18,804 nt of DNA from Micromonospora inyonensis (GCF_900091415.1 NZ_FMHU01000003.1:1-18804); one strand, 5' to 3'; counted from the first letter of the stretch, positions 7,136 through 13,337 are shown. Made by a program: numbers and translations. The notes: generated by a model not told the origin, from the sequence alone.

Positions 7136-7386
7136 GCTGCGGCCTCGGTGTCGTCGGCCGGCGCGGCCCACTTGAAAAACTGGTCGAAGCTGACCGCCAG
7201 CCCGACGCGGGCGAGCTTGTCGGCGTTCAAGTCAAACGCGGCCAAGGCGTTCGCCATCAGCGCCTCGGAAACCACTCCCCCGTCGAGGGCCCGATCAATG
7301 GTCTTGCCCTCCATGCCGAGCAGTCGGCCGGCTGCCGGCCCCTTGTCGCGGCCGACCAGCGTGAGGAGGGCAAGCCGGAAGGGCAC
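7132..7386 (-). CDS. Small HTH regulator of the leftward operon
   Basis: 84 residues in an intact frame. I chose GTG 7386 because the protein-like sequence begins there (PFRLALLTLVGRDKGPAAGR) and a -10-like TACGTC (7398-7393, minus strand) lies six bases upstream, giving a leaderless start. A TTG at 7428 or GTG at 7458 would add an implausible His/Cys-rich N-terminus. The LLTLV...KGPAAGRLLGMEGKTIDRAL pattern fits a Cro/CI-like HTH with recognition helix near GKTIDRAL. It stops in a GTGA overlap with the excisionase-like gene. A palindrome (7404-7417) sits just upstream of its -10, so it is probably autoregulated or controlled by the divergent regulator. Repressor versus activator cannot be told. 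Confidence 0.58.
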   Translation of the reverse strand: MPFRLALLTLVGRDKGPAAGRLLGMEGKTIDRALDGGVVSEALMANALAAFDLNADKLARVGLAVSFDQFFKWAAPADDTEAAA

Positions 7387-7392
7387 CGGCTT

Positions 7393-7398
7393 GACGTA
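7393..7398 (-). promoter_or_regulatory. -10 element of a leaderless leftward promoter
   Basis: TACGTC on the minus strand, six bases before GTG 7386. O1 occupies the spacer region just upstream. The -35 is unclear. Proposed to drive the whole leftward operon. Confidence 0.4.
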
Positions 7399-7403
7399 GC
7401 AGT

Positions 7404-7533
7404 GGTGACGCGTTTCCGGTATCGCCAAGTGATTCCGTAAACGTGTTTCCGTTTTCACGTCCAGGGACGTTACTCCGGAAGTGCGTTGCCGACAACTCAC
7501 CCGTTCGGACGACTGATCCGGCAACGCGTTTCC
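7404..7533. promoter_or_regulatory. Cluster of four 14-bp operator palindromes in the divergent control region
   Basis: Sites resembling GGAAACGCGTTTCC: O1 7404-7417 (GGTGACGCGTTTCC), O2 7437-7450 (GTAAACGTGTTTCC), O3 7477-7490 (GGAAGTGCGTTGCC) and O4 7520-7533 (GGCAACGCGTTTCC). Centres are 33, 40 and 43 bp apart, close to three, four and four helical turns. The array fills most of the lower-GC gap between the leftward operon and the rightward regulator/integrase pair. The sites are seen directly; the binding protein is inferred to be one of the flanking HTH proteins. Confidence 0.75.
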
Positions 7534-7536
7534 GGT

Positions 7537-7542
7537 TACTCT
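7537..7542 (+). promoter_or_regulatory. -10 element upstream of ATG 7550
   Basis: TACTCT, seven bases before ATG 7550, with O4 ending three bases upstream. It could produce a leaderless transcript starting near 7550, in frame with the regulator 7694-8170. Confidence 0.35.
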
Positions 7543-7665
7543 GTCCGACATGGCACAACGAGGACTGACCTCACGACAGGCCGCACGGGCGAAGAGACGC
7601 CAACAAGCAGGCAAGATTGATCTTCTTGAACCCCGCACACTGCGGCCCGGCTGGCAGCTACGCAA

Positions 7666-7679
7666 GGAAACGCGTTCCC
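7666..7679. promoter_or_regulatory. Fifth operator palindrome
   Basis: GGAAACGCGTTCCC, the best-symmetric copy of the control-region palindrome (one mismatch). It lies two bases before the -10-like TACGAT of the promoter proposed for the rightward regulator, so a bound protein would block that promoter. Confidence 0.72.
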
Positions 7680-7681
7680 GC

Positions 7682-7687
7682 TACGAT
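7682..7687 (+). promoter_or_regulatory. -10 element of a leaderless promoter for the regulator/integrase pair
   Basis: TACGAT, six bases before GTG 7694, with O5 ending two bases upstream. The same operator/-10/start spacing recurs at 7393-7386 (reverse) and 7537-7550, which supports reading it as a promoter. Confidence 0.45.
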
Positions 7688-7693
7688 CACGTC

Positions 7694-8170
7694 GTGGCGA
7701 CGGGCGAGGTCAACCGACAGGCTTGGGTGGAGGTGGTCCGCGAGCTCCTCGCCGAAGAGGCCGAACTCCATCGGAAGACTCACGGCGCCAAGACCCGATT
7801 CGCGGCCAAGGTCGGTGTGAGCGTGCGCACCGTCGACACCTGGCTGCGCCGGGACGTGGACGTCAAGGAAGCCAACGTCCGTGCCGTTGCCGAGGCGTAC
7901 GGCCGGGACCAGATGGAACTGCTCATTCGCGTCGGGTTCTATGCCGTCGAGCAGATGCCGTACAGGCCCTCAGACGAAGAGATCGACGAGGAACAGCGCC
8001 AGGTCCTGGAGTCGGAGCTAGACGACGAGATCAAGGCGGAGATCCTCCAGCAGCTGGAGGAGATGCGTGCCGCCGACGAGCGGCTAATCGTGGAGCAGCG
8101 CGAGCGCGATAAGCAGCGCCGGATGCGGGAGCTGGGTTACCGCATCGAGCAGGCGCGCCGCAGCGCGTAG
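7694..8170 (+). CDS. HTH regulator upstream of the integrase
   Basis: 158 residues from GTG 7694. The frame is open back to ATG 7550 (206 residues), but codons 7550-7693 have a much lower third-position GC than the rest, so the longer form may not be real or may be a second isoform. N-terminal helices (VEVVRELLAEEAELHRKTHG) lead into an HTH, KTRFAAKVGVSVRTVDTWLR. A long acidic then charged helical tail from about residue 93 (SDEEIDEEQRQVLESELDDE, then a coiled-coil-like end) suggests dimerisation. It precedes the integrase by 66 bases on the same strand, so the two are probably co-transcribed. It is the leading candidate for the protein that binds the GGAAACGCGTTTCC sites. Confidence 0.7.
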   Translation: MATGEVNRQAWVEVVRELLAEEAELHRKTHGAKTRFAAKVGVSVRTVDTWLRRDVDVKEANVRAVAEAYGRDQMELLIRVGFYAVEQMPYRPSDEEIDEEQRQVLESELDDEIKAEILQQLEEMRAADERLIVEQRERDKQRRMRELGYRIEQARRSA

Positions 8171-8236
8171 CACCAACCCCTTTCACCGCCGCAGGCCCCG
8201 GCCGCGGCTCACCCACCCATGCCCTGGGGAGATTCC

Positions 8237-9373
8237 ATGTGGATCGAGAAGAACGGGCGTACCTGGCGGATCCGCGAGCTCCTCGCCGGCGAGAAGATCA
8301 CCCTCGCCAGCGGGTACGAGACGAAGAGCGCCGCCCAGAACGCCATGACGATCATGAAGGCAGACGCGCTGCGCGGCGACGCTCTGGTGCCACGCGGCGG
8401 GGAACTCACCCTGGCTGACTGGGTGGCCACCTGGTGGCCGGCCTACAGGCGCGCCCTCAAGGAGACCAGCCGGAACAGCATCGAAGGCGTGATCAACCGG
8501 TACATCGTGTCGATGCTCGGGCACCTGCGCCTGGGCGAGCTTTCGGAACAGCCACTCATCGTGCAGCGTTGGACAAACGACCTGCTCGACGGGCGCACCC
8601 GGGTCAAGAAGCCGCGGCCACTGGCAAACAAGACGGTGCGTAATGCCCACGGTCAGCTGTACGTGATCATGGCCGCCGCCATCACGCACAAGTACATCCG
8701 CCACAACCCGTGCGAACACACGCTGCTGCCTGAGGAGGACGACGACCGGGACGAGATGCTGTTCCTCACGCCGGAGGAAGCCGATCGCGTCATCCAGGCG
8801 ACTCCGGAGCATTGGCGCCCGCTGATCCTCCTGTTCATGGCGACCGGCCTGCGCTGGAGCGAAGCGATGGGGTTGCGGAAGCGGGACATCGACCTGGTGC
8901 GGAACCGCCTGCACGTCCGGCTCCAGACGGTCGAGGTCAGCGGCCGGCCCATCGACCAGACACCGAAGACCAAACGCGGCAAGCGGCACGTGACCTTTCA
9001 GCACGACATCGCCGAGGTGCTGCGCCCCCTGCTCGACGGTAAGAGGTCCGACGACCGCGTGTTCACGGGCCCGAAGGGTGGACTCATCCGCCGCAAGGAG
9101 TTCTACGAGATTTGGTGGTTCGTGCGCGAGGCCGCCGGGTTCCCCGGACTGCGACTGCACGACCTGAGGCACACGCACGTAGCGTGGCTCATCGCGGCGA
9201 ACGTGCCGCTGTCGGCGATCAGCCGGCGGATCGGCCACAAGGACATCGGATTCACCGACCAGCGGTACGGCCACCTCCTACCGGAGGTCGACGAGGGCGT
9301 TGTGGCGGCAGTGGAGGCCGCAATGCGCAAGGTCGACTTTAGGGGGAACGTAGGGGAACCGGTCCCCGCTTGA
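8237..9373 (+). CDS. int: Tyrosine recombinase / integrase
   Basis: 378 residues, complete. Start ATG 8237 has GGGGAG six bases upstream; the ATG at 8219 has none. N-terminal arm-binding-type domain (WRIRELLAGEKITLASGY), core-binding SAM-like domain (LADWVATWWPAYRRAL, ETSRNSIEGVINRYIV), then the catalytic domain with all expected residues: Arg206 (TGLRWSEAMGL), Lys246 (PKTKRGKRHV), His308 and Arg311 (LHDLRHTHVAW), His334 (RIGHKDIGF) and nucleophile Tyr344 (DQRYGHL). It catalyses site-specific integration and excision. The gene points at the tRNA-Ser fragment 78 bases past its stop, which is almost certainly its attachment site, and its last codons contain one copy of a candidate arm-type repeat. 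No frameshift or missing residue, so it is probably active. Confidence 0.95.
   Translation: MWIEKNGRTWRIRELLAGEKITLASGYETKSAAQNAMTIMKADALRGDALVPRGGELTLADWVATWWPAYRRALKETSRNSIEGVINRYIVSMLGHLRLGELSEQPLIVQRWTNDLLDGRTRVKKPRPLANKTVRNAHGQLYVIMAAAITHKYIRHNPCEHTLLPEEDDDRDEMLFLTPEEADRVIQATPEHWRPLILLFMATGLRWSEAMGLRKRDIDLVRNRLHVRLQTVEVSGRPIDQTPKTKRGKRHVTFQHDIAEVLRPLLDGKRSDDRVFTGPKGGLIRRKEFYEIWWFVREAAGFPGLRLHDLRHTHVAWLIAANVPLSAISRRIGHKDIGFTDQRYGHLLPEVDEGVVAAVEAAMRKVDFRGNVGEPVPA
9338..9360 (+). repeat. G-rich direct repeat, left copy (candidate integrase arm site)
   Basis: TTTAGGGGGAACGTAGGGGA begins here, inside the end of the integrase gene. It matches 9533-9556 (TTTAGGGGACAGGTAGGGGA) with few differences. 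The two copies lie on either side of the tRNA-Ser core. Confidence 0.6.
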
Positions 9374-9404
9374 CCCCCGCGAACCCCCGTCCACCCCGCC
9401 GAAA

Positions 9405-9441
9405 CCCCTGGTCAGCCAGGTCGCAAGGCTCTGACCTGGGG
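9405..9441 (+). terminator. Imperfect inverted repeat after the integrase gene
   Basis: CCCCTGGTCAG at 9405-9415 pairs with CTGACCTGGGG at 9431-9441 (one mismatch, 15-base loop). Either a weak terminator for the integrase transcript or part of the attachment-site structure. Confidence 0.4.
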
Positions 9442-9450
9442 CCATAAACA

Positions 9451-9473
9451 AGTTCGAATCTCGTATCCTCCGC
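9451..9473 (+). other. att: Attachment site: 3' end of tRNA-Ser (fragment)
   Basis: These 23 bases match the T-arm and acceptor 3' strand of actinobacterial tRNA-Ser: T-loop TTCGAAT 9453-9459, T-stem 3' strand CTCGT 9460-9464, acceptor strand ATCCTCC 9465-9471, discriminator G 9472. The upstream bases do not form an anticodon or D arm, so this is a fragment, not a gene. It is what a tyrosine integrase leaves at the end of an element inserted into a tRNA 3' end. The intact tRNA-Ser should lie at the opposite end of the element, outside this window. The tRNA identity rests on memory of such genes. Confidence 0.75.
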
Positions 9474-9498
9474 TGGAGATTGGTAAGCGTTGAAGCAG

Positions 9499-9528
9499 GT
9501 CAGGCCCGGTCTTTGGACCGGGCCTGAC
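9499..9528. terminator. 13-bp perfect hairpin beyond the attachment site
   Basis: GTCAGGCCCGGTC at 9499-9511, loop TTTG, exact complement at 9516-9528. A strong intrinsic-type terminator. Lying 26 bases past the tRNA fragment, it may be the terminator that once followed the tRNA-Ser gene, or it may end convergent transcription of the integrase and the minus-strand gene at 9555. Confidence 0.75.
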
Positions 9529-9532
9529 GATC

Positions 9533-9556
9533 TTTAGGGGACAGGTAGGGGAAGTC
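9533..9556 (+). repeat. G-rich direct repeat, right copy (candidate integrase arm site)
   Basis: TTTAGGGGACAGGTAGGGGA begins here. See 9338-9360 for its partner. Copies on both sides of the crossover core are expected if each side is an element end carrying arm-type sites. Confidence 0.55.
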
Positions 9557-9995
9557 AGCCGCGCTGGTGCCCCGGGCGCGAGCGTCGAGGGATCCGGGAC
9601 ACCTCGGCCAACCGCTTGCGGACGCCGGCGACGTAGCCGCGCGCCTCGGCCTCACGGACCGCCCGCTCCTGCTCCACCAGCGCCCGACTAGTGGCTTCGG
9701 CCCTTCCGCGCTGGTATGCCTGCCTCACCTCCAGGGCGTGGCGCTCCTCGTCTGCCTCAATGTCCGCCGCCATCATGTCGATCACACCGAGATGATGCCG
9801 CACTTCGTCCAGCACCGCCCGAAGGCGGCGATCATACGAATCGACGACAGCCACGAGCAGCATGCCGACTGGCAGGAGGGCGGCAGCCACCATCGCGGCC
9901 AGGAGGCTTGCCTCGATGGCCGTGACGCCGGCAGTCAGACAGCCGGCTCCAATGCAGCCGATGCCTGTGGTACGCGGGGAGGGATGGATACGCAT
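9555..9995 (-). CDS. Small membrane protein with coiled-coil tail
   Basis: 146 residues, intact. Start ATG 9995 chosen for GGAG eight bases upstream; ATG at 10085 has none. The N-terminal 50 residues carry two hydrophobic stretches (GIGCIGAGCLTAGVTAI and LLAAMVAAALLPVGMLLVAV), followed by SYDRRLRAVLDEVRHHLG and a long charged helical region (ADIEADEERHALEVRQAYQR, ALVEQERAVREAEARGYV) likely to form a coiled coil. The tail is Arg-rich. It converges on the integrase with a strong hairpin between. Function unknown; the layout (membrane anchor plus coiled coil) is seen in phage superinfection or lysis accessory proteins and in many unrelated proteins. Confidence 0.6.
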   Translation of the reverse strand: MRIHPSPRTTGIGCIGAGCLTAGVTAIEASLLAAMVAAALLPVGMLLVAVVDSYDRRLRAVLDEVRHHLGVIDMMAADIEADEERHALEVRQAYQRGRAEATSRALVEQERAVREAEARGYVAGVRKRLAEVSRIPRRSRPGHQRG

Positions 9996-10426
9996 GGGCG
10001 CACTCCTGGGTGGATGAGTCCTTACAGTGATCAACTCACAGCGGTGAGTCATTGAAACACCCGTACCGATCCGCCACGTCCCCACTGGCGGGGGCCATCA
10101 CCTCGACCAGCGCGCAACTAGTTGACGATGCACGATCTTCACGCTATGGAACACACAGAGCGTGAAAACCCGCTGCGGGACCGAAGCCGCAACGATCGGG
10201 AGTGACGCACGCTCGGTGATCAATCTGATACATCACTGGCAATCCCTTCGCAGCGCGCTCCGCTGACTGATTTCACGCATCGCGCAAGAGATCCCGGCCC
10301 ACCAGGTCGAAACGGTCACCAAGACGTTGCACTCAAGCGGATTTTCCGACGTACCGTCCGAAGTGGCGGCCCGCCGGGGTAGAGGCCGGCGGGCCGCCGC
10401 CCAGCCCTCTACCTGGGAGGAACCCC
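9996..10426. promoter_or_regulatory. 431-bp divergent intergenic region
   Basis: No gene seen. It holds a palindrome ACTCAC-AGCG-GTGAGT at 10034-10049 (about 40 bases upstream of the minus-strand start at 9995), an inverted repeat GTGAT-N11-ATCAC at 10216-10236, a possible promoter TTGCAC (10327-10332) with TACCGT (10352-10357) for the plus-strand gene, and the leader RNA structure described separately. GC is clearly lower than in the flanking genes. Confidence 0.5.
10365..10413 (+). promoter_or_regulatory. Leader RNA with two overlapping stem options before an XRE regulator
   Basis: Stem A: GGCGGCCCGCCGG at 10365-10377 pairs perfectly with 10386-10398 around the 8-base loop GGTAGAGG (10378-10385). 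That whole loop is exactly complementary to CCTCTACC at 10406-10413, which ends two bases before the ribosome site GGGAGG (10415-10420). The two pairings are either alternatives or a partial pseudoknot. The 7-base connector looks too short to span 13 pairs, so a switch between them is more likely. Confidence 0.6.
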
Positions 10427-11602
10427 ATGGACAGTCTCGGCCGCCAGATCGCCAAGATCCGGGGTAGACGCGGCATGTCGCAACGCGAGCTGGCCGCCGC
10501 CGCCGGCGTCAGCGTCGACCTGGTCTCGAAGCTAGAGCAGGGCCAGAGGAAAAGCGCCCGCTTGGAGTCCGTGGCCGCGCTTGCTCACGCGCTCGACGTC
10601 ACGCCCGCCGAGCTGCTCGGCAAGCCGCGCGGCCTGGCCGCCGGCGCGGAGGACGGGGAGATCGGCGCGATCCGCCGGGCGGTGCTCGGTCTACGCCCGG
10701 ACCACCAGGACCCGCCCACCCGGGCAGCCCAGACCGCCGCCATCGACGACCTCTGGTCGGCGTACTGGTCAGGGCGGTACGCGCACCTCGCCCGACAGCT
10801 GCCAGACCGTGTCGACCAGGCCCGCGCGCTCACCCGTGACGGCCGGCCCGCCGACCACGCGCTGCTCGCCAGCGCCCTCCAGCTCACTGGGAGCCTGCTC
10901 GCCCACCTCGCGCATGAAGACCTGGCCCATCTGGCGCTGACTGAGGCCGGACGCGCGGCCGAGGCCAGCGGGGACCACCTGCTCCACGCCGCACAACAGG
11001 CCACCCGGTCCTGGGTGCTGTCCCGACAGGGCCTCTGGTCCGAGGCGGAACACGTGGCGATTACGGCTGCGGCCTCCGTGGAGCCGACGCTGTCCCGGTC
11101 ATCCGTCGACCAGGTTGCACTGTGGGGCGAGCTGCTCCGGTACGGCACCACAGCGGTGGCCCGATCCGGGCGGCAGGCTGAGGCGACCGAGCTACTCGGC
11201 CTCGTCGGCGCAGCGGCGTCCCGGATGGGCCACGACCAGGCCACGCGGTACGTCGGCCGGGCGTTCGGGCCGACGGTGGCTCGGATGAAGGCGGTGGACG
11301 TGGCGGTCTCGGGCGGCCAGCCGCGCCGCGCTATTCGGCTAGCCGACCAGGTGGAGCACCCGGAGGCGGCTCCGACCGCGATGCACGCCCGGTACCTGCT
11401 CAACGTGGCGTGGGCGCAGACGATGGACTGGCGATCCCAGGACGCGGTGGACACTCTCCGGCGGGTCGAAGCACTCACGCCGGAGCTGCTGCTCCATCAG
11501 ACACTCGCTCACACGATCGTGGCCGAGCTGCTCCCGCGCCGGCACCGGCAGCGGCTCCCCGGGCTGGCGGCCCTCGCCGACCGCATGGGCGTGCCTAGGT
11601 AG
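10427..11602 (+). CDS. XRE-family regulator with TPR-like C-terminal domain (first copy)
   Basis: 391 residues, intact. ATG 10427 has GGGAGG six bases upstream. Residues about 3-62 are a Cro/CI-type HTH (IAKIRGRRGMSQRELAAAAG, VSVDLVSKLEQGQRK, then a helix leading to TPAELLG). The remaining 320 residues are helical repeats rich in Ala/Leu (LLASALQLTGSLLAHLAHED, EAEHVAITAAASVEP, AIRLADQVEHPE, ALTPELLLHQTLAHTI), consistent with TPR-like superhelix repeats used for ligand or peptide binding. The architecture matches a large actinobacterial class of XRE-TPR regulators. A structured leader and a long upstream region suggest it is itself controlled. A second regulator of the same architecture lies 0.4 kb downstream. 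Confidence 0.82.
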   Translation: MDSLGRQIAKIRGRRGMSQRELAAAAGVSVDLVSKLEQGQRKSARLESVAALAHALDVTPAELLGKPRGLAAGAEDGEIGAIRRAVLGLRPDHQDPPTRAAQTAAIDDLWSAYWSGRYAHLARQLPDRVDQARALTRDGRPADHALLASALQLTGSLLAHLAHEDLAHLALTEAGRAAEASGDHLLHAAQQATRSWVLSRQGLWSEAEHVAITAAASVEPTLSRSSVDQVALWGELLRYGTTAVARSGRQAEATELLGLVGAAASRMGHDQATRYVGRAFGPTVARMKAVDVAVSGGQPRRAIRLADQVEHPEAAPTAMHARYLLNVAWAQTMDWRSQDAVDTLRRVEALTPELLLHQTLAHTIVAELLPRRHRQRLPGLAALADRMGVPR

Positions 11603-11647
11603 GACGTCCGGTACCTGCCTGACTGGCCGGTTGCTGTCCAACTAGGA

Positions 11648-11700
11648 CGCCCTGTCCCACTCCACTACACCTGACCGCCGATAGCGTCCGTGACAGGGCG
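11648..11700. terminator. Inverted repeats after the first XRE regulator
   Basis: CGCCCTGTC (11648-11656) pairs with GACAGGGCG (11692-11700), and GGACGC (11645-11650) with GCGTCC (11684-11689). The two pairings overlap and exclude one another. Could be a weak terminator or a regulatory structure in the 220-base gap before the next small gene, in which I see nothing else but the hairpin at 11799. Confidence 0.35.
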
Positions 11701-11798
11701 TGATCAGGCGATCTCCGTCAGCTTCGGTGGTAATGGCCGCGGTCGCGCCCGCCAGCCGGGCGCGGCGGTGGTCGGTCCTTCCAAGAGCACCCGCCGCC

Positions 11799-11820
11799 GC
11801 GCCCCCTCACAGAGGGGCGC
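11799..11820 (+). promoter_or_regulatory. Hairpin covering the ribosome site of the next small gene
   Basis: GCGCCCC (11799-11805) pairs with GGGGCGC (11814-11820). The GAGGGG part of the second arm is the likely ribosome site for GTG 11823, so the hairpin could hide it. Confidence 0.4.
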
Positions 11821-11822
11821 AG

Positions 11823-11990
11823 GTGGACGGCGCACAGCAGAACCCGGCACCGAACCGGGGCGAGCAGATCGACCAGGCGGAACGTGAGGCGGCGAAGCAA
11901 CGGATCCTCGCACTCGCCGAAGATGACCGGGTGCCCGTTGACGACGTGACCCGGGCCGTACCCGACCGGCGGTGGCGCCGTGGACGTTGA
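11823..11990 (+). CDS. Small charged protein upstream of the second XRE regulator
   Basis: 55 residues from GTG 11823, three bases after the GAGGGGCGC segment. The sequence (NRGEQIDQAEREAAKQRILA, then LAEDDRVPVDDVTRAVPDRR) is highly charged and helical. Its stop lies 11 bases inside the next gene (GTG 11980), so the two are translationally coupled. No family recognised. Its size and position before a TPR-type regulator make it a candidate partner or modulator, which is inference. Confidence 0.45.
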   Translation: MDGAQQNPAPNRGEQIDQAEREAAKQRILALAEDDRVPVDDVTRAVPDRRWRRGR

Positions 11991-13173
11991 CGAACTGCCC
12001 ATCGGCCGGCGCGTCGCCCAGTGGCGCATGCGGCGCAAGATGTCCCAGCAGGTGTTCGCCGACAGGCTCGGCAAGTCGAAGAGCTGGGTCGATAAGGTGG
12101 AGCGGGGTGTCCGCTCGCTCGACAAGGTCTCCACCATCCAGGACATCGCCGCCGTCCTGCGCATCGACACCGCGGTGCTGCTCGGCCGGGACGCCCAGCC
12201 GGACAGCGCCACTGAGCGGGTCGACGCCGTCGACCGGATCCGGGCCGCGCTGTCGACGTACGAGGTCGCGCTGGCCCGACCGGGCGCGCCGCTCGCCGTG
12301 GTGCCCGCCGGCGAGCTGGCCGGCCGGGTCGAGCACGCCTGGATCACCTACCAGCGTGCCCGGTATCCCCAGCTGATCGCGCTGCTTCCGGACCTGCTGG
12401 GCACCGCGCAGCGCACCCACGCCCACGGTCCGGTGTCGGGCCGGGCGCCGCTGGTGGAGGCGTACCGGATCACCGCCTCCCTGCTGGTAAAGCTCGGCGA
12501 GGCGGACCTTGCGTGGCTCGCCGCCGACCGGGCCATGGCGGTGGCCACAGGCGACCCGGTGCTGGTGGCCACCGCGGCCGTGCAGCTCGGCCACGCCCTG
12601 CGCGCGGCCGGCCGGGGGCGGGCGGCGATGTCGGCGGTGCTGGCCGCCGCGTACCGGATCGCCCCGCCCGTGATCGAGTACGGCACTCCACCCGAGCTGT
12701 CCCTCTGCGGCACGCTGCTGGTACAGGCCGCCCTGGCCGCCGCCCGCGACGGGGACGACTGCACCACCGTCGAGCTGATCGACGAGGCCGCCGACATGGC
12801 CGCCCGGGTGGGCGACGGCCACGACCACCACCGGACCGCGTTCGGGCCGACGGCTGTCGACCTGGCCCGGGTCACGGCGGCGATCGAGCTGGGCGAACGT
12901 GACGCGGTCGCCTGGCACGAGAAGGCGACCACGCAGTACGGCTGGCAGTGCCTGCCAGTCGAGCACCGGGCCGGGCATCTCGTCGACGCCGCCCGCGCCT
13001 ACCTCCAAGCCGACGATCCGGCCGCCGCTGGTCGCGCCCTGGTCGACGCCGGCCGGCTCGCCCCGGCCGAGATGGACCGGCCGGCCGCGCGGGACGTGCT
13101 GGCCAGGGTGGTGCGCTGCCCCGACGTCCCGCCGACCGTGACCCGGCTGGCCACCACTCTGGGAGTCGCGTGA
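11980..13173 (+). CDS. XRE-family regulator with TPR-like C-terminal domain (second copy)
   Basis: 397 residues, intact, from GTG 11980 inside the preceding small gene. Residues about 7-66 form an HTH (GRRVAQWRMRRKMSQQVFAD, RLGKSKSWVDKVERG, then IDTAVLLG). The rest is Ala/Leu-rich helical repeats (VEAYRITASLLVKLGEADLA, WLAADRAMAVATGDPVLVA, VQLGHALRAAGRGRAAMSAV, TVELIDEAADMAARVG, and so on), typical TPR-like pairing. It shares architecture with the gene at 10427 but little obvious sequence, so this is not a recent duplication. It heads a chain of tightly coupled small genes leading to a secreted protein. Confidence 0.82.
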   Translation: MDVDELPIGRRVAQWRMRRKMSQQVFADRLGKSKSWVDKVERGVRSLDKVSTIQDIAAVLRIDTAVLLGRDAQPDSATERVDAVDRIRAALSTYEVALARPGAPLAVVPAGELAGRVEHAWITYQRARYPQLIALLPDLLGTAQRTHAHGPVSGRAPLVEAYRITASLLVKLGEADLAWLAADRAMAVATGDPVLVATAAVQLGHALRAAGRGRAAMSAVLAAAYRIAPPVIEYGTPPELSLCGTLLVQAALAAARDGDDCTTVELIDEAADMAARVGDGHDHHRTAFGPTAVDLARVTAAIELGERDAVAWHEKATTQYGWQCLPVEHRAGHLVDAARAYLQADDPAAAGRALVDAGRLAPAEMDRPAARDVLARVVRCPDVPPTVTRLATTLGVA

Positions 13174-13337
13174 TGACCGCACCGTTCCTGTCCCTGGCGC
13201 AGATCCGCAACCGGTTGCTGCTGTCCGTGCGGTACCACCAGCCCGGCCGGGACGGCCGGTGCCGAGTGTGCCGGGTGCCCGACTGCAAGGTGCGCCGCCA
13301 CCTGGCTCGGGTTGACTCGTCGAGGGCGCCGCGATGA
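13173..13337 (+). CDS. 54-residue Cys-motif protein coupled to the XRE regulator
   Basis: ATG 13173 overlaps the preceding TGA by one base. Sequence features: MTAPFLSLAQIRNRLLLSVR, then GRCRVCRVPDCKVRRHLAR. The CxxC followed by a third Cys four residues later and a basic stretch suggest a small metal-binding or nucleic-acid-binding knuckle. Intact frame. Such small proteins often sit directly behind actinobacterial XRE-type regulators, but I know no defined function. Confidence 0.6.
   Translation: MTAPFLSLAQIRNRLLLSVRYHQPGRDGRCRVCRVPDCKVRRHLARVDSSRAPR

Noticed and set aside
7132..7665. Using ATG 7665 or ATG 7551 as the start of the small HTH regulator
   Set aside because: The added N-terminus is Arg/Cys-rich and unlike protein, and it would cover most of the operator array. 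A leaderless start at GTG 7386 fits the -10 and operator better.
9421..9475. A complete tRNA gene beside the integrase
   Set aside because: Only the T-loop, the T-stem 3' strand and the acceptor 3' strand are present. No D arm, anticodon arm or 5' acceptor strand can be folded upstream, so it is a fragment.
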